This document shows positions 9,311 through 19,285 of a DNA stretch of 22,500 nucleotides, in pieces (positions within the stretch are counted from its first letter, which is position 1; every line of letters starts with the position of its first letter). The position numbers were made by a program, and so were the translations under genes. Origin of the DNA: Tubiluchus corallicola. Taxonomy: Eukaryota; Priapulida; Priapulimorpha; Priapulimorphida; Tubiluchidae. Location of the stretch: contig JAQGDQ010001243.1 in assembly GCA_030141605.1 (NCBI GenBank), forward strand, positions 5,001 through 27,500, in the 5' to 3' direction. Under the pieces are notes generated by a model, which saw only the letters and a list, made by a program, of their open reading frames with translations, was not told where the DNA came from and ran no database searches.

Positions 9311-10714
9311 ATGGCAGTCAAGATGGAAGAATCAAAAGAAAATCAGACAGGATGCTTCAAGTCTGACTTCGTAACTCGGAACCAGGAAGGAGATTCAAAC
9401 TCTCACCATTCTGAGCGCGGACAGCCATGTAAGTGTGATGAAGTTTGCTCACCAACTGCAACGGACACATCCGATTCAACATCTATCAAAAACGAACCGC
9501 TTTCTCCAACAGACGAAGCCAGACAAGAGTCATCAAACTTTTTCAGGTATGGTAATTATTTCACCTGTAGTGAGAGACTGCTTAAAGCAGAAGGGTCATT
9601 CAGTGACGGCAGGTTGAGCATAAATTCGTCTGTCGTCGTGAGGGGCCATAGATGTGATCTGTGTGACGTGGCGTTTGCCTGGCATTCGGAATTGGCGAGG
9701 CATTATTTGGTTCACACGGGAGAGAGACCATTTAAATGTAGCGACTGTGGAGCCACTTACAAAAGTTCTTCTAATTTGTACAGACATGAGAAAACTCACA
9801 GAGGAAGCGAAACATTTAAGTGCGATAAATGTGGGATGGTTTTTCCCACCATGACCAAGCTTAAGTGTCATGTAAAAACTCACAGTGGTATTAAGCCATT
9901 TAAATGTGATGAATGCAGTGCTAGATTCGTGGCAGCATTCAGATTGAAGTACCATATCAGATCTCACACAGGCGAAAAGCCATTTAAATGTAGCAAATGT
10001 GAAGCTGCTTTTAAAGAAATGCCTAGTTTAAGAAGACATTTGAGAATTCATACTGGGGAAAAACCATATAAGTGTGATAAATGTCCGGCACAATTTATTG
10101 ATCTTTCAGGATTGTGCAAACACAGAAAGGTACATTCATCTGAGAAACCATTTAAGTGTGATGAATGCCCTGCTGCTTTTAAGCGTGGATACAGCCTAAA
10201 GCTTCACAGGAGAACTCACACTGGTGAAAAGCCTTACAAGTGTGGTGAATGTAATGCTGCTTACAGTTGTTCCAGGTCGCTTAAGATACATGTGAGAACT
10301 CACACAGGTGAACGACCATATAAGTGTGAGAAATGTCTAGCACACTTTGCATGTGCATACAATTTAAAGAACCACATGCAAATTCATGCTGGCGTGAAAC
10401 CACATAAATGCGACGAGTGTGGAGCAAGCTATATCAGATCCTCGTCTTTGAAAGCACACCAAAGAACTCACTTGAACCTAAAACCATTTAAATGTAATAT
10501 ATGTCCTGAAGCATTTAAATGGCGTTCTAGTTTAGAGTGGCACAAGAACTCTCACACTAAAATGAAACTGTTTCCTGGAGAAGGTCCGCATTTAGAGCAC
10601 ATGAATATTTACACTGGTGCAAAGCCTTACAAATGTGAGAAATGTGGTATGGCATTTGGCATTTCTTTTCACCTAAAAGCACACCAGAAATGTCACACAG
10701 ATGAAAATGGGTGA
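9311..10714 (+). CDS. C2H2 zinc-finger protein, 12 intact fingers, single coding exon
   Basis: The intact frame encodes 467 residues and is probably a nuclear DNA-binding transcription regulator. Residues 1-110 are acidic and Ser-rich and carry three SUMO-consensus sites: VKME (3-6), IKNEPLSP (59-66, also a full phosphorylation-dependent SUMO motif) and LKAE (91-94). Fingers of the form C-x2-C-x12-H-x3-H start at residues 115, 143, 171, 199, 227, 255, 283, 311, 339, 367, 395 and 442, most joined by TGEKP-type linkers. Residues 416-437 look like a degenerate extra finger that lost its cysteines and ends in Tyr instead of His. ATG at 9311 is the first in frame; ATG at 9323 has a better Kozak context. 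The frame is open back to 9260, and an AG at 9292-9293 could be an acceptor, so a 5' exon is possible. The fingers are diverged from each other, so the array is old. Its target and family name are unknown. Confidence 0.93.
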   Translation: MAVKMEESKENQTGCFKSDFVTRNQEGDSNSHHSERGQPCKCDEVCSPTATDTSDSTSIKNEPLSPTDEARQESSNFFRYGNYFTCSERLLKAEGSFSDGRLSINSSVVVRGHRCDLCDVAFAWHSELARHYLVHTGERPFKCSDCGATYKSSSNLYRHEKTHRGSETFKCDKCGMVFPTMTKLKCHVKTHSGIKPFKCDECSARFVAAFRLKYHIRSHTGEKPFKCSKCEAAFKEMPSLRRHLRIHTGEKPYKCDKCPAQFIDLSGLCKHRKVHSSEKPFKCDECPAAFKRGYSLKLHRRTHTGEKPYKCGECNAAYSCSRSLKIHVRTHTGERPYKCEKCLAHFACAYNLKNHMQIHAGVKPHKCDECGASYIRSSSLKAHQRTHLNLKPFKCNICPEAFKWRSSLEWHKNSHTKMKLFPGEGPHLEHMNIYTGAKPYKCEKCGMAFGISFHLKAHQKCHTDENG

Positions 10715-10984
10715 CAATAGGTGACAGCTATTCCATTTCTACATGATATATTGTTTATATTAATGATTTTCACATTTGTATTATATGCTGTACTACCATT
10801 AGTAGCTGACTGGTCTCCTTTTCAAGTGCCCATCTAAAAATGCCCAAAAAATTATCATAATTTGTGATTATTTATAATCATCATAATTTTTTTGGAAAAC
10901 AAAAGCAATTGTGTTGCTAATATATATATATTTTTGAATTTGCAAGGTATTTGTGTATTTGAATTTGTCTATTATTACATTCGG

Positions 10985-11250
10985 GATATAGAGTGGCCAA
11001 GTTGTCTAAGGCGTCCACTTTGTAAGCACAAGGTCTTTGGTTCAAATCCAGGCTGTGTTCCAATTTCTTCACATTTCTTCAAGTTTGATATGAAAATTTA
11101 ATTAATTGTCTTTCATCTTCCACACTTATCATTAAGTTTTATAAAAAGAAATAATCGTTAAATTTATTACATCAACTGCACGGCTAGATGTGCTGTACAT
11201 GATGCTTAACTATGTCTTAATTGTATTTAAAAAAGATTCAAATAAATAAA
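10985..11250 (+). mobile_element. tRNA-derived SINE, or tRNA pseudogene with body
   Basis: The head has a good pol III A box (TGGCCAAGTTGT, 10994-11005) and B box (GGTTCAAATCC, 11039-11049) at tRNA spacing, with the T-arm foldable. The anticodon arm (around CTTTGTAA) does not pair and the acceptor stem is only partly paired, so it is not a working tRNA. A 57-bp body segment at 11167-11223 recurs at 11421, and an A-rich tail with AATAAATAAA ends near 11250. The extent is inferred. Confidence 0.55.
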
Positions 11251-11420
11251 ATTAATTAGTACCTAAAAGGAAATTTAACCCACCTGACAGACCAAAAGCA
11301 AAATTTAAAGTTTGCTTTTAGTTTATGTCTCTTTTAGACTATCGTGCATCAACAGTGAATGCTAGTGTGTGATGCACTTCCATGATAGTGTAACCCGCAA
11401 TATTGCTATAAGTTTACTTG

Positions 11421-11477
11421 TTACATCAACTTCACAGCTAGATGTGCTATACATGATGCATAACTATGTCATAATTG
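11421..11477 (+). repeat. Second copy of the SINE-like body segment
   Basis: This stretch matches 11167-11223 at 52 of 57 positions (TTACATCAAC, GCTAGATGTGCT, ACATGATGC). It has no tRNA-like head. It may be a 5'-truncated copy, possibly ending at the (ATA)n tail at 11615-11633. Confidence 0.75.
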
Positions 11478-11770
11478 GTCTTCGTTAAATTCTGTATCAA
11501 CAAAAATCTTGAAAATTATGTTGAATTAGAAAAAAAAACCAATATTTGGTATAATTCCTGTTTTACTAACATCTTTATCTTTGTAAACTGTATATTTTTA
11601 TACGAAATAAACTCATAATAATAATAATAATTCCATGATTTTGTTTCATGTAAGACTTCATTTTTTCACACAAATATACTTGAAATTGTGCCTTCGATAT
11701 TCAATTTCAAAGACGGACAAGTTCAAATTATTTCTGTCTTTCTATTTTATTCCTTTACAGGCCAGTCGTC

Positions 11771-12050
11771 CTACAGCCATTTGAATCCCGAAGTTTTACC
11801 GTTATTATTTGGATCACTCGGTCCATCGGTCATTTTATCCAAATCGCCACCTTTTCTGCTCAACACGCAAGTACCATCCGTGGATCCGCAGTGGTCGTGG
11901 CGGGTGCCCCATCTGCTCGGGAACTCCCAGGTCATCTCCCGCACGTCTTCCCAGGTGTGCCATTCGGTGCCGCCATCTGCTGTGACATCTTGGAGTATAT
12001 TGATACCGAGTAGATCTTTGTACGGGTCAACGCTGGGGACGAAGTAGGTT
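11771..12050 (-). CDS. Probable 3' terminal exon of an unrecognised protein
   Basis: On the - strand an acceptor CTTCTCACAG (AG at 12052-12051) is followed by one base of a split codon, then 92 codons and TAG at 11773-11771. AATAAA follows 20 bases later (11751-11746). The peptide is protein-like: Trp- and Asp-rich, with TADGGTEWHTWEDVREMTWE and GTRHDHCGSTDGTCV, two cysteines, and a DPNNNG near the end. The patch is more GC-rich than its surroundings, as expected of an exon. I do not recognise the family. Caution: two + strand frames are also open here and a strong + acceptor (CCTTTACAG at 11760) precedes them, but their composition is less convincing. No further exon of this gene was found to the right. 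Confidence 0.5.
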
Positions 12051-12337
12051 CTGTGAGAAGCGTGTGCGATGAAGACAGTAACTTTAATTGTTTTACGCGG
12101 ACTTTTTCTGGTTCAATTATGTATTAGTCTGTGCATAGAGTAATTTATTAGCAGGATCTTGCTTGGGAACAAGAAAATACACTTAACCTTTGACTTTTTC
12201 ACGATCATCATCAATCGCTGGAATTGTGAAGCCGCTTATTCAGACACGTAAGACGTTAATATGTAAATTAATAAAAACGTTTGGGGACGGTGTGGCGGGC
12301 AAACTCGCACCGTGCCGACCAATTAAGTTCAGAAACA
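12051..12337. other. Non-coding, intron if the - strand exon is real
   Basis: No other feature was recognised between the probable exon and the AAT-rich repeats. Confidence 0.4.
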
Positions 12338-12543
12338 TAATAATACTAATAACAATAATAACAATAATGATGATGATGATGATGATGATGATAATAACTA
12401 GATCGAGACCTTTCGTTTGATGTATGGATCACTGCAAAAGGTGCCGTCGTCGCAGCTGTAGCCTCAAACTTATATATATACATATATACCAGCGAAATCA
12501 ACATATAGATAATAATAATAATAACAATAATGATAATAATAAT
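12338..12543 (+). repeat. AAT / ATG trinucleotide-rich region
   Basis: (AAT)n with (AAC) interruptions runs into (ATG)n at about 12367-12391. A second AAT-rich tract lies at about 12510-12543, and a TATATATACATATATA stretch at about 12472-12488. Confidence 0.8.
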
Positions 12544-12579
12544 AGCTTTATGCAGAAAGCGGAAATGAAAGAAAATTAT

Positions 12580-12720
12580 GATGACATCAAGATCTGAACC
12601 CGAGACCTGTGGATTATGCTCACCTTTTCTGTCCTACAATTGTTAGATATGGAGAGAGCAAAAGTTGTTCAATCCGCTGGTCTTGAGTTCGAATCCCAGT
12701 GTTCACAATTTTTCAAAAAA
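12580..12720 (+). mobile_element. Decayed tRNA-derived SINE copy
   Basis: GATATGGAGAG at about 12648 and GGTCTTGAGTTCGAATCCCA (B box GAGTTCGAATCC) followed by GTGTTCACAATTTTTC align with the head at 10985 (GATATAGAG, GGTTCAAATCC, GTGTTCCAATTTC). The middle is deleted. An opposite-facing B-box-like sequence (GATCTGAACCCGAGACC) at about 12591 suggests a second, inverted fragment. Confidence 0.45.
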
Positions 12721-13367
12721 TCTGGGGCAGAATTAATAGCATTTGTTCTTTAATTCAAGCAGCGAAGTTTGTTAAGTCTGCTTAATCGTTGTTAAGACCT
12801 TGTCTACGAGTGGAGTAGTGGCAACTAACTGGCTAATTAATTAACTAAAAAAAATCAATCATTATCATTAATTATGTTAATAAAAAATTTAATAAACAAT
12901 CTAGTTGTCGGACGTGGCACTTTGAGGGCAAGAAACAGATTAATTTTTTACTATAACTTCGAAAATACTACAAAAGTGATAGCTTGCTGTGTTAGAATGA
13001 TAGAGAACCATGTTAAAACAAATTGTTCAGTGATTTTCTATAGTAGTCTCAATCGCACAGTCCATTAATAATTAGAAAAATTAATTTTTTTTCTTCCTTT
13101 GGCTTCTAGGTCCTCATAATAATAATTTTAAATACGTAAATCATTATTTAAAAGATAGCCACGTGTGTCTCTTCTTTCCCATTATTGAACATTATTTTAT
13201 TATAAACTAACACGCATAATAATTCAATTTTCATTCGTCTTAAAATCTGAAAATGTTTAATAACCTGGTACTTGCTCATTAATTAATTAACTAGCAAAGG
13301 CCCCCCGCAAAAAATTTTGCGTATAAATACATGTATAATCAAAAATACGCGAACATCCTACATAGTC
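12721..13367. other. AT-rich sequence, nothing firm
   Basis: No gene was recognised. GGCCCCCCGC and a small AAAAAATTTT palindrome lie near 13300-13320. Confidence 0.5.
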
Positions 13368-13391
13368 TCTGGTAGAGAATACTCACTCCTA
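13368..13391 (-). repeat. 24-bp repeat, right member of an inverted pair
   Basis: The reverse complement begins TAGGAGTGAGTATTC and matches 7356-7379 at 22 of 24 positions. The match stops sharply beyond 24 bp, as expected for terminal inverted repeats rather than two copies of one longer repeat. Confidence 0.55.
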
Positions 13392-13539
13392 GTGTTAAGG
13401 CACGACCCTTGTTAAAAAGTTATAAATTATGCCCTCTAGATATAGTACTTTGCCTTAATTAGAGTACATGTAGAAACAGCAAAGGGCAAAAAGTATGTTT
13501 ACGAATAATAGGTCTAGATAATAATACATAAGTCCTCTG

Positions 13540-13778
13540 CCACAGGGTTTTTAATATATCTGTCAATCAATTTTTGTGTCTCTTATTTCTATGTTGATAT
13601 CGGCTTTTGTATCTCAGTGCAGTAGTAGCTGCATCTGTGTATTATTTGCTATTGGAATATTTTATTTAGTCAGCCATATTTAATTTTCTGTATAATAATT
13701 ATTATTGTATTAGCTAAAATGTATCTAGTTTACACCGAAAACATTTGATGATGAAATAAAGTGAACTGAACGGAATTG
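13540..13778 (+). mobile_element. Possible LINE 3' end
   Basis: T-rich sequence ends GATGATGAAATAAAGTGAACTGAACGGA, resembling the AATAAA plus short TGAAC-type tail of jockey/CR1-like LINEs. No coding remnant was found upstream, so this is weak. Confidence 0.3.
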
Positions 13779-16370
13779 CGTGGTGCGTCTCAAGTAGCGG
13801 TTTCATCCGCGATCATGGCTGCGTCCAGAAGCAGAACGTGATTCAATTCTAGTAGACTGATTAGCACCAGGAGCCTTTTCTTTTTGGCCGCGTTTCAGTT
13901 ACTTGAGAACTTGGATACTAAGTGGTGGTACTGTTGTTTAATTAAAGTACTAAACTGGTCACAGAAGTGTCAGGACGGAAACCTGAACTTGAAACTTGCT
14001 CTCTGTTCTTTACGACTACTAATATAGTAATAATAGGGTGGCTGAACGAAAATTGTAGAGCGCGCCACCATAGCCGCAAGCGTGCTCATTTGATAGGGCT
14101 ATGAGCATATAGTTAATTAAAAAACCAGATTTAAAATAGTTAGTTTGTTTTGAAATGGCGGTCAGTTATTAAAGTTCAAAAAAGGCTCGCGTTTTAGGAG
14201 TAACAAAAAATGGCTAAGTCCGGTTTGAGCAAAAAGTTAAAAATTGTACTTTTAGCATTCTATTATTTATAACTAAGAATTCCAAATACAGGCTTTAGTA
14301 TGTTAGTGTTGTTAAATGGAGTGCATTGTACGAGAAATAATCATATCAAGTCATATGGCAACATAGTATTCGTTTTTCCAGCATCCAAAATTCATCCAAA
14401 TGATGTTTTACCTTAACAGGTGTGAAAATGGACCTTTTACGAAAGTGTGCTAACTTGTCAACTTTAGAGTGTTATAAAAGATGCAAATTCAGCTGGTAGT
14501 TAATTGTTAATATAACTTTTGGTAGCTCAGTGTACATAGAACAGGTATTCATAAACACTTTGCACCTTCAGATTTATGCTAGGGAAAATTTTTACAGGAA
14601 AAACCGGGAAAACAGCATTTTCGTGAGTATTACCAAATTTACGATATGAAAACTATGCGTTTTAGAAAGTGGGATTTAGTTGGTTACACAGCCATTGAAG
14701 TGATTTTTCTGTGTTTAGTGCCAAGTCCATGTTTTCCTCTTGTACAGGTAAAAATCTAGGATGAAGAAACTCCGTTGTCAAGGCAACGCATAAATTAATT
14801 CAAATATATTTTTTGTTATTCAAATATCATTTTTGTTACTTCATGGTATAATATAAATGTTAACCGAATCATAATTAATGATGTGCGTTTTAGTACCCAA
14901 GAACGGTTATCAAGGGCTCCGCAACACCTATTGTTGGAAATTCTTAATTAGTTTCACCTGACACAGCTAATCGATAACTGTTTTATTTTATAATTTTAAA
15001 TGCCAATTGTTACCTTTTCTCAGATACCCTGTTAGAGTGATATCATTCTTAAGAAATGATACAGCATGGAATAGCTGGATACATAATAGGTCTGCAATTT
15101 CTCTAGGTGCATGTAATGCACCCCTTGATCACACCTGTTTTAATGTATTTTTTTCCTTTTTTCGGGCATATCTAATTGATGTTTTGTAGTTTTGTTATGT
15201 ACGTATAATGAAATTTTTCTAGTGTGAAAGCTGCATAACAAGTTTGCAATTTCCAGGTACATCTAATCGACAGTGCATGTATTTTTTGGATGTAGTTAAA
15301 TGTACTGTTAGCTCAGTGTCTATCTCGGTAGGATTAACTGCCTGCAATGAAATGTCTTGTAACATTATCTGAGGTACAAAATTGCCAAATACAGTTATTG
15401 CTATATGACTGTGTGCTGTAATTTGCAATATATGTAGAGCTTACACTTCCCGTTTCTCAATTTCAAATGTGTACTAGATTTTAACTTGCCTAGAATATGT
15501 TCATTGTATATTATGTCCCACAGTAAATTGTGTGCGCCACAGTACATTAACCTCACTATAGTAATAGTCTAGGTGTAAAGTTTGGGTCCATTTCTGCATA
15601 TGTGTAACCAAATTGGATTACACTGAATCTGTGGAAAGAAAATGCAAATAAAGAAATTAAGTTTAACCAGTTTATTTTCTAATCATAAATCAGATACAAT
15701 AAAATGATAGTAGGAGTAAACATTTCAATATAAATTGATGACTTCAACTTTATTATTCAGAGCAAACTTCAATTTGAATGTTGAAAATGGTGCATTGTTA
15801 ATTTAAGGTTGCATCATTCTATTTCAGAATGCAGTGGGCTGTTAAATTTGTCAGATAAATATTTGTACATCTTTGCCTTAATTCAGTCACAAGTTCATAT
15901 GACTGTGGCAATTTGAGTTATTTGATCCTTCAACTTGGAAGTTTGAGTTTTAATTTCTCACCTTTACTTCAGGTTTTTGTTTTCTCTGCTTTTGTCTCAG
16001 CAGAGGGCAGTGAATGCATGGATCTTGGCTATAACACTTGCTTTATACACAAACACGGTGCTCAGTGCATGCGCGGTGCCAAGTGATACCATACTGCATG
16101 TGAAATGAGGGTTTCGAGCAACTGCTACTTATTTCCATTGGCATCTTCTTAATAAGCTACTAAATTGCTTATTTTACAGTTTACTTTGTCATCTACTTTC
16201 TTCTAATTATTTTGCAGCTAACAAATAGTAACAATTGTTTAAGCTCTGCTAAAAATAATCTTCGGTAAATTAATTTGTTTATCGGGCATCCCAACGGCTC
16301 TCAATTGGCGTGATTTCCTTGTTGCGCGCCCTCTATCGGCGGGTTGCATAGTTAGTTTTTGTAAACAAAC
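13779..16370. other. Long AT-rich stretch without a recognised gene
   Basis: Neither strand shows a conserved protein motif, RNA gene or tandem repeat. A slightly CpG-richer patch lies at 13780-13830 and another at about 16280-16345, the latter directly before a candidate first exon. Confidence 0.5.
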
Positions 16371-16410
16371 ATGTCCGCTCCCAGCGAAGGCATTATTTAT
16401 TGTAGCAAAG
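16371..16410 (+). CDS. Candidate first coding exon of the downstream zinc-finger gene
   Basis: ATG in good context (AAAC before it) opens MSAPSEGIIYCSK plus one base, ending AAAG before GTTAGG. The leftover single base is exactly what the exon at 18088 needs (G plus GT gives Gly), so the phase fits. A CpG-rich patch with GCGCGCCCTCTATCGGCGGG lies just upstream, as at many promoters. The donor is non-ideal (T at +3) and phase agreement has a one-in-three chance, so this is only a candidate. Confidence 0.25.
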
Positions 16411-18087
16411 GTTAGGTGGGTTTTAAACAAGGCAAAAACACCCCACTAGTATGATAGTCACTAACTGTATGGATGCGGATCCGCCTAAGGAGCATGTTAA
16501 AAATACGGGTGACCATGGCCTATTTGCACTCTATACACTCATGGATCTGAAGAAAAAGAAAGATCAAATGGCAGACATTAAAATAATTAATCAAATAATT
16601 TAATCATCAACAGATTCCAAAGTGATTTGAAGCAAAAGTTTAGTAATAACAAAGATATAGCAATATTGACAAAGCTTGGGGTTAGTAGGGTATATACGTT
16701 TGCATAAAGTTCATGTCTGCCCACTATGTACCTAGGTTTTTTTGGAACACTTTTCCTTTAAAGCGAACAGTTTGTAGAACGGAAGCAATACGTCGTAATA
16801 TAACCATAATATGGCTAACTCCAACTCTGGTTGACGACCATAGCTTACACCAGCTAGGCTCTCACAGTATCACCATGTACATTATTCGCCATATCTTGTG
16901 TGAAACTTTCTAGTACGGCATTTCTCTTCAAAAACATATAACTTCACAGAGACGAGTAAACGACCTGTCTCGTTCTGTGTCAAGTTGCCGACCTCCTCTA
17001 AACAGTGTTGAACGAAGTTCATCGAGAAGCCACTCGGCTTAAAACAGCTACAATTTTATTCACCTGTGCACTATCGTTAACCTTGACTTAGCCACTGCAT
17101 TACAGCCGCGATAGGGCAGACAAGAGTGGGTCAGATGGAATTCAAAAGGGGGTTTGTTAATAGATGCCTGCATCCTAACAGATAATACAATTAACTATCA
17201 CTGCCAGTAGTTAAATATCATACATCAATTAATTAAACATGCAGTGTGAATAGGGCTTAATGTTGCATAAGCATAATGTGAGAACTATTAAATGTAGGGC
17301 GAAACATGACAGGTTATAGTGACCTAAGACACACGACTTATTTAAAGAGTGATTCGCCTCTATTACACTAATTGCTATAAGGTTATTCACAACCCGGCTC
17401 CTAGAGCTTAAGATAAAGTCTATAGAGCTATGATAACTTCTCACAAGACTGTTTCTATGACTCCGCGCTGTGAAAAGAGTCTTAATCTCTAAAGCTTACT
17501 AGCAAAAGTTCCCGCAATTGAACTCGTAGAATACTTAATGTACACAGCAAATCTTCAGATTCGTTTACAGAATTTAATGTTGCTTAACTGAAACACCTGT
17601 AAGCATACTCAAACTATTCATTTAAGTTAAAGCGAAATCCGTTTATTGTTTACAACAATTACTCTTAGTCAACTAATATTACAATGTTTGATCTTAATCG
17701 CCAAAGACACTCACAATTAGTAATTAGCTCCAAGAGATACTAATCAGATTCACTTAACTATTTCCTCGCTTCGCACTTAAGGTGCTAATTACAATGGAGG
17801 TGGGGAAGGCAGAGGGACAAAAATAGGATAAATGAGCAAAAATGGTCAGAAAATGAAATTATTTCTTAGCTATTTGCTCTGTTTTTACTTACTAACATTC
17901 AAAAATGTAGAATTGTAGATTCTATACGTAGATATTTGTAATCGCAATTTGCTTTTGTGTCAATAAACTAATGTTTCTAGATGGTGTTCTTAAACCGTAA
18001 ACCTGTTACATAGTCTTAATAATGATATTCAATAAGGATATTGCATTTTTAACTGTAAATTTTAGTTTTCCTTTCTTTTTGATACAG
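16411..18087 (+). other. Probable intron 5' of the zinc-finger array exon
   Basis: AT-rich, no recognised motif. It ends with a polypyrimidine tract (TTTTCCTTTCTTTTT) and GATACAG at 18087. A stop codon in the array's frame at 18063-18065 shows that coding does not continue upstream without splicing. Confidence 0.6.
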
Positions 18088-19178
18088 GTGTCGCCTCCTT
18101 ATGTGAAAAATCATTTTCTCAGCGAGGTAGTCTTCTCAAGCACATGAACACTCACACTGGATTGAAACCCCACAGATGTGACTTGTGTGACAAATCATTT
18201 TCTCAGCGAGGTAATCTTCTCAGTCACATGAACACTCATACTGCAATGAAACCTCACAAATGTGACTTGTGTGACAAATCATTTGCTCAGCGAGGTGATC
18301 TTCTCAAGCACATGAACACTCATACTGGATTGAAACCCCACAAATGTGACTTATGTGACAAATCATTTTCTCAGCGAAGTAATCTTCTCACACACATGAA
18401 CACTCATACTGGATTAAAACCCCACAAATGTGACTTATGTGACAAATCATTTTCTCAGCGAGGTAGTCTTCTCAAGCATATGAACACTCATACTGCAACG
18501 AAACCTCACAAATGTGACTTATGTGACAAATCATTTTCTCAGCGAGGTGATCTTCTCAAGCACATGAACACTCATACTGGATTGAAACCCCACAAATGTG
18601 ACTTATGTGACAAATCATTTTTTCAGCGAGGTCATCTTCTCACACACATGAACACTCATACTGGATTGAAACCCCACAAATGTGACTTATGTGACAAATC
18701 ATTTTCTCAGCGAGGTAGTCTTCTCACACACATGAACATTCATACTGGATTGAAATCCCACAAATGTGACTTATGTGACAAATCATTTTCTCAACGAGGT
18801 CATCTTCTCGGGCACATGAACACACATAGTGGAATGAAACCCCACAAATGTGACTTATGTGACAAATCATTTTCTGAGCGAGGTCATCTTCTCAACCACA
18901 TGAACACTCACACTGGATTGAAACCCCACAAATGTGACTTATGTGACAAATCATTTTCTCAGCGAGGTAATCTTCTCACGCACATGAACACTCATACTGG
19001 AATGAAACCCCACAAATGTGACTTGTGTGACAAATCATTTTCTCGACGAGGTAGTCTTCTCATGCACACGAACACTCATACTGGAATGAAGCCACACAAT
19101 TGTGACTTATGTGACAAATCATTTTCTCAACGAGGTAGTCTTCTGAAGCATATGAACACTCATACTATGTTGACATGA
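18088..19178 (+). CDS. C2H2 zinc-finger array exon, 12 intact near-identical fingers, PRDM9-like variability
   Basis: The terminal exon after the acceptor TTTTTGATACAG opens in phase 1 and ends TGA at 19176-19178. It starts with 11 bases unlike the repeat, then a degenerate finger with one Cys (ASLCEKSF instead of CDLCDKSF), then 12 perfect C-x2-C-x12-H-x3-H fingers. First cysteine codons fall every 84 bp from 18177 to 19101 with no indel. The finger backbone is almost constant (HKCDLCDKSFSQRG, HMNTH, linker TGLKP or TGMKP), whereas helix position 3 is S, N, D or H and position 6 is K, S, T, G, N or M. The protein is predicted to be nuclear and DNA-binding with a long recognition site. An N-terminal domain, if any, must come from upstream exons. 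A start at the internal ATG 18144 is possible but would drop the first finger. AATAAA follows at 19240. Confidence 0.92.
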
Positions 19179-19239
19179 GTCAACATAAACATTACAACAT
19201 GTGAGTCAACATGTTACAGTAGTGTTATTAATAACTAAT

Positions 19240-19245
19240 AATAAA
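19240..19245 (+). promoter_or_regulatory. Polyadenylation signal of the zinc-finger array gene
   Basis: AATAAA lies 62 bp after the stop codon and is the first on this strand, so a short 3' UTR is likely. Confidence 0.5.
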
Positions 19246-19285
19246 GTAATAATACAAAACTAATAGTAACTCGTTTTTTCTTCTA

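Noticed and set aside
9596-9967. - strand frame across the first zinc-finger gene
   Set aside because: It is the antisense shadow of conserved finger codons.
10990-11063. A functional tRNA gene
   Set aside because: The A and B boxes are good but the anticodon stem does not pair and the acceptor stem has mismatches; a SINE head or pseudogene fits better.
14213-14272. Tiny + strand frame MAKSGLSKKLKIVLLAFYYL with a good Kozak context
   Set aside because: Only 20 codons, no donor site or conserved motif; probably chance.
16882-17022. 46-codon - strand frame with protein-like composition (NFVQHCLEEVGNLTQNETG)
   Set aside because: Short, without recognised similarity, and without clear splice signals; such frames occur by chance.
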